Assembly: GCF_004362395.1 (NCBI RefSeq)
Contig: NZ_SNWE01000013.1
Span: 62,001 to 126,000 of the forward strand
DNA from: Salegentibacter sp. 24
Lineage (GTDB): Bacteria > Bacteroidota > Bacteroidia > Flavobacteriales > Flavobacteriaceae
DNA length: 64,000 nt
Direction: 5' to 3'
Of the stretch, positions 62,534 to 64,000 are shown piece by piece. The translations under genes and the position numbers were made by a program. Below the pieces are notes generated by a model. That model was not told the origin of the DNA. It saw only the letters and a list, made by a program, of their open reading frames with translations, and ran no database searches. Every line of letters begins with the position of its first letter. Position 1 is the stretch's first letter.

Positions 62534-63028
62534 ATGGATCAGTTACCTGATTTTTGGCGGACAGAGGTTTTTCATCCTTTGTCCGTTCATTTTCCTATTG
62601 CGCTTTTACTGGTTGCTTTTTTATTCAAGCTTGTTGCTTTGGGCTACCCTAAAGAAGTTTGGAAACAGGGAGGAACCATTTTACTGGTTTTGGGAACTAT
62701 TGGGATTTGGATCGCCATTTATACCGGAAATCTTGCCGATGGTATCGTATCAAGAAAAATTTGTGATCCCACGGTGCTCAAAGACCATCAAAATATGGCC
62801 TATGTCACTGCCTGGCTTTATACAGCCTCTCTCCTATTAGATCTACTAAAATTCTCAAAACTTAGGATCTTTAAAACGAAAGTGAAATTTTTATCCTATA
62901 TCTGCATTCTTACTTTAGCCATTGGCTCTGGTTACCTTATGTATGTGGGCCATTTAGGGGCTCGCCTGGTTTATCAGCAGGGTGCTGGGGTTTATCATCC
63001 TTCTCAAGATTGTATTGAATTCAATTAA
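62534..63028 (+). CDS. DUF2231 membrane protein
   Basis: 164-residue integral membrane protein. The opening EVFHPLSVHFPIALLLVAFLFK and four helices, with DHQNMAYVTAWLYTASLLLDL, fit the DUF2231 family, which often accompanies redox or heme genes. Function unknown. Starts one base after the lipoprotein gene, so the two form a small operon. Confidence 0.85.
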   Translation: MDQLPDFWRTEVFHPLSVHFPIALLLVAFLFKLVALGYPKEVWKQGGTILLVLGTIGIWIAIYTGNLADGIVSRKICDPTVLKDHQNMAYVTAWLYTASLLLDLLKFSKLRIFKTKVKFLSYICILTLAIGSGYLMYVGHLGARLVYQQGAGVYHPSQDCIEFN

Positions 63029-63171
63029 GAAATTCACTGGTGAGAGTTAATTTGTCAGTTTAAAGCCTTAAGGGTAATCTCGTGAAGGTTTCTTTCTTCT
63101 GTTTTTAGATATTTCCATAAATAAGTCGATTTGTCGTCAACTTATTTTAGCACGGGACAAAGTTATAAATT

Positions 63172-63200
63172 AAAAAGCACCGCCTGGGCAGTGCTTTTTT
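63172..63200 (-). terminator. Rho-independent terminator at the end of the S8 protease gene
   Basis: Hairpin AAAAAGCAC-C-GCC-TG-GGC-A-GTGCTTTTT, bidirectional with T-runs on both strands. It lies 22 bases after the protease stop at 63222. Confidence 0.7.
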
Positions 63201-63221
63201 CTATTTATGTATGTTTTTTGC

Positions 63222-64000
63222 TTAATGCACAATTATTGCATCTGCCTGACCATCAGGGTCACCATTTACGTTTCCATCAGTTAATGCATTTCCTAATAAT
63301 AGTACTCCGGCTGCATGGGGTGAAGCCATCGAAGTTCCGCTTATGGAATTATAACCACCATCTTTCCAGGTAGAATTAACAGCCACGCCTGGAGCCGCAT
63401 AATCCACGGGTGGATTACCATAGTTAGAAAAAGAGGCCCAGTTGTCATTTATATCCATAGCTGAAATGGTTACGATATTAGATCCATTGACTCTTGCAGG
63501 CGAGCTGTTATTGGCATCAGAACTCTCATTACCAGCGGCAAGAGCGAAAACAATTCCTTTTTCCGATGCGGCAAGTACAGCATTATCAAGAGCATCTGAA
63601 GGTGGTCCTCCAAGACTCATATTGGCAACATCTCCAGGTTTTCCGTATGCAGCCACGTGGTCAACCCCTGCTATGACACCAGAATAAGATCCACTACCAC
63701 GGCTGTCTAAAACTTTAACCGGAACCACTGAGGCACCGGGAGCAACCCCGACAACCCCAAAATCGTTATTTAAGGCTGCAATGGTACCGGCAACGTGAGT
63801 TCCATGTCCATTACCATCATCAGTAGATTTTGCATCTCTTCCTGAAGTAAAGGCATTAAAGCCTCTGGAAGCATCTACATTTAAATCAGGATGATCTGTA
63901 TCGATTCCACTATCAATGATCCATGCAACATTTGAACCAGTGTAGGACGAAACTCCGTTGACCCGAACTATTCCATAAGGCACATCCTGGCCAGTGTCAC
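63222..64000 (-). CDS. S8 (subtilisin-like) serine protease, partial at the window edge
   Basis: C-terminal part of a secreted subtilase; the 5' end lies beyond position 64000 (the frame continues in DTGQDVPYGIVRVNG). The catalytic triad is intact: Asp in WIIDSGIDTDHPDL, His in DDGNGHGTHVAGTIAAL, Ser in ISGTSMASPHAAGVLLL. FALAAGNESSDANNSSPA holds the oxyanion Asn. The protein stops right after the core with no long C-terminal domain. Signal peptide and prodomain are not visible in the window. Confidence 0.92.
   Translation of the reverse strand, partial: DTGQDVPYGIVRVNGVSSYTGSNVAWIIDSGIDTDHPDLNVDASRGFNAFTSGRDAKSTDDGNGHGTHVAGTIAALNNDFGVVGVAPGASVVPVKVLDSRGSGSYSGVIAGVDHVAAYGKPGDVANMSLGGPPSDALDNAVLAASEKGIVFALAAGNESSDANNSSPARVNGSNIVTISAMDINDNWASFSNYGNPPVDYAAPGVAVNSTWKDGGYNSISGTSMASPHAAGVLLLGNALTDGNVNGDPDGQADAIIVH

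Overview
The window reads as chromosomal DNA of a marine-type member of the Flavobacteriaceae (Bacteroidota), close in style to Gramella, Salegentibacter or Zunongwangia. The evidence is low-GC DNA, promoters of the Bacteroidota type (TTG about 17-19 bases before TAnnTTTG), few Shine-Dalgarno sequences, and family markers: a long SecA without a C-terminal zinc domain, a DnaJ with half its zinc repeats, type III glutamine synthetase, DUF4199, DUF4920, DUF2911 and Lacal_2735-type proteins, and a TonB-plug-like tail on an M56 peptidase. Genus is inference. I saw no rRNA, tRNA, CRISPR array, insertion sequence or phage gene. The only incomplete gene is a subtilisin-like protease cut by the right edge.

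Layout. 1-5.1 kb: cobalamin adenosyltransferase, DUF2795 protein, secA, DUF4199 membrane protein. 5.1-8.4 kb (minus): M23 peptidase and an ECF sigma / anti-sigma / surface-protein operon. 8.6-14.7 kb: DUF2911, an Ohr-like OsmC protein, MeaB GTPase, PAP2 phosphatase, MATE exporter, M28 peptidase. 14.9-20.7 kb: acetyltransferase-like gene, then a minus-strand run with an NtrC-like regulator lacking a DNA-binding domain, a beta-barrel protein, an MscS channel and an ABC-2 exporter pair. 20.9-24.3 kb: fasciclin protein, grpE-dnaJ, YceI lipoprotein. 24.3-31.1 kb: SDR epimerase, MnmD, DUF4920, IlvE, Gmad2 lipoprotein, MazG-like protein, SRPBCC/GyrI-like protein, CrcB. 31.3-34.1 kb: PII, AmtB and an outer-membrane barrel (ammonium uptake). 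34.1-38.3 kb: DUF1684 with a serine-less esterase-like protein, DUF1328, Lrp/AsnC regulator, MarC. 38.6-42.0 kb: a fused IcmF-type mutase. 42.2-49.4 kb: small lipoprotein and membrane genes, a BtuF-like protein, pyrF, prfA, an inserted mini-ABC segment, purM. 49.6-52.8 kb: glutamine synthetase III and a Ca2+/Na+ antiporter. 53.0-55.4 kb: BlaI-M56 pair and a 50-residue protein. 55.4-64 kb: flavodoxin-like oxidoreductase, kelch protein, a three-gene ABC/HlyD/TolC operon, lipoprotein plus DUF2231, S8 protease.

How the genes fit together. Three separate loci (PduO-type adenosyltransferase, MeaB, IcmF-type mutase) point to adenosylcobalamin-dependent acyl-CoA mutase metabolism, and the BtuF-like cytosolic protein may be linked to it. 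PII-AmtB and glutamine synthetase III make up the ammonium assimilation side. Envelope sensing is represented by the ECF operon and the BlaI-M56 pair.

The most unusual system is the operon at 57.6-62.0 kb. It looks like a type I secretion or efflux system, but every catalytic motif of its ATPase domain is altered. Other points for a second look are the half-zinc DnaJ, a mutase with a mixed substrate-pocket signature, a possible three-half-site operator before blaI, and a compact ABC pair inserted between prfA and purM.
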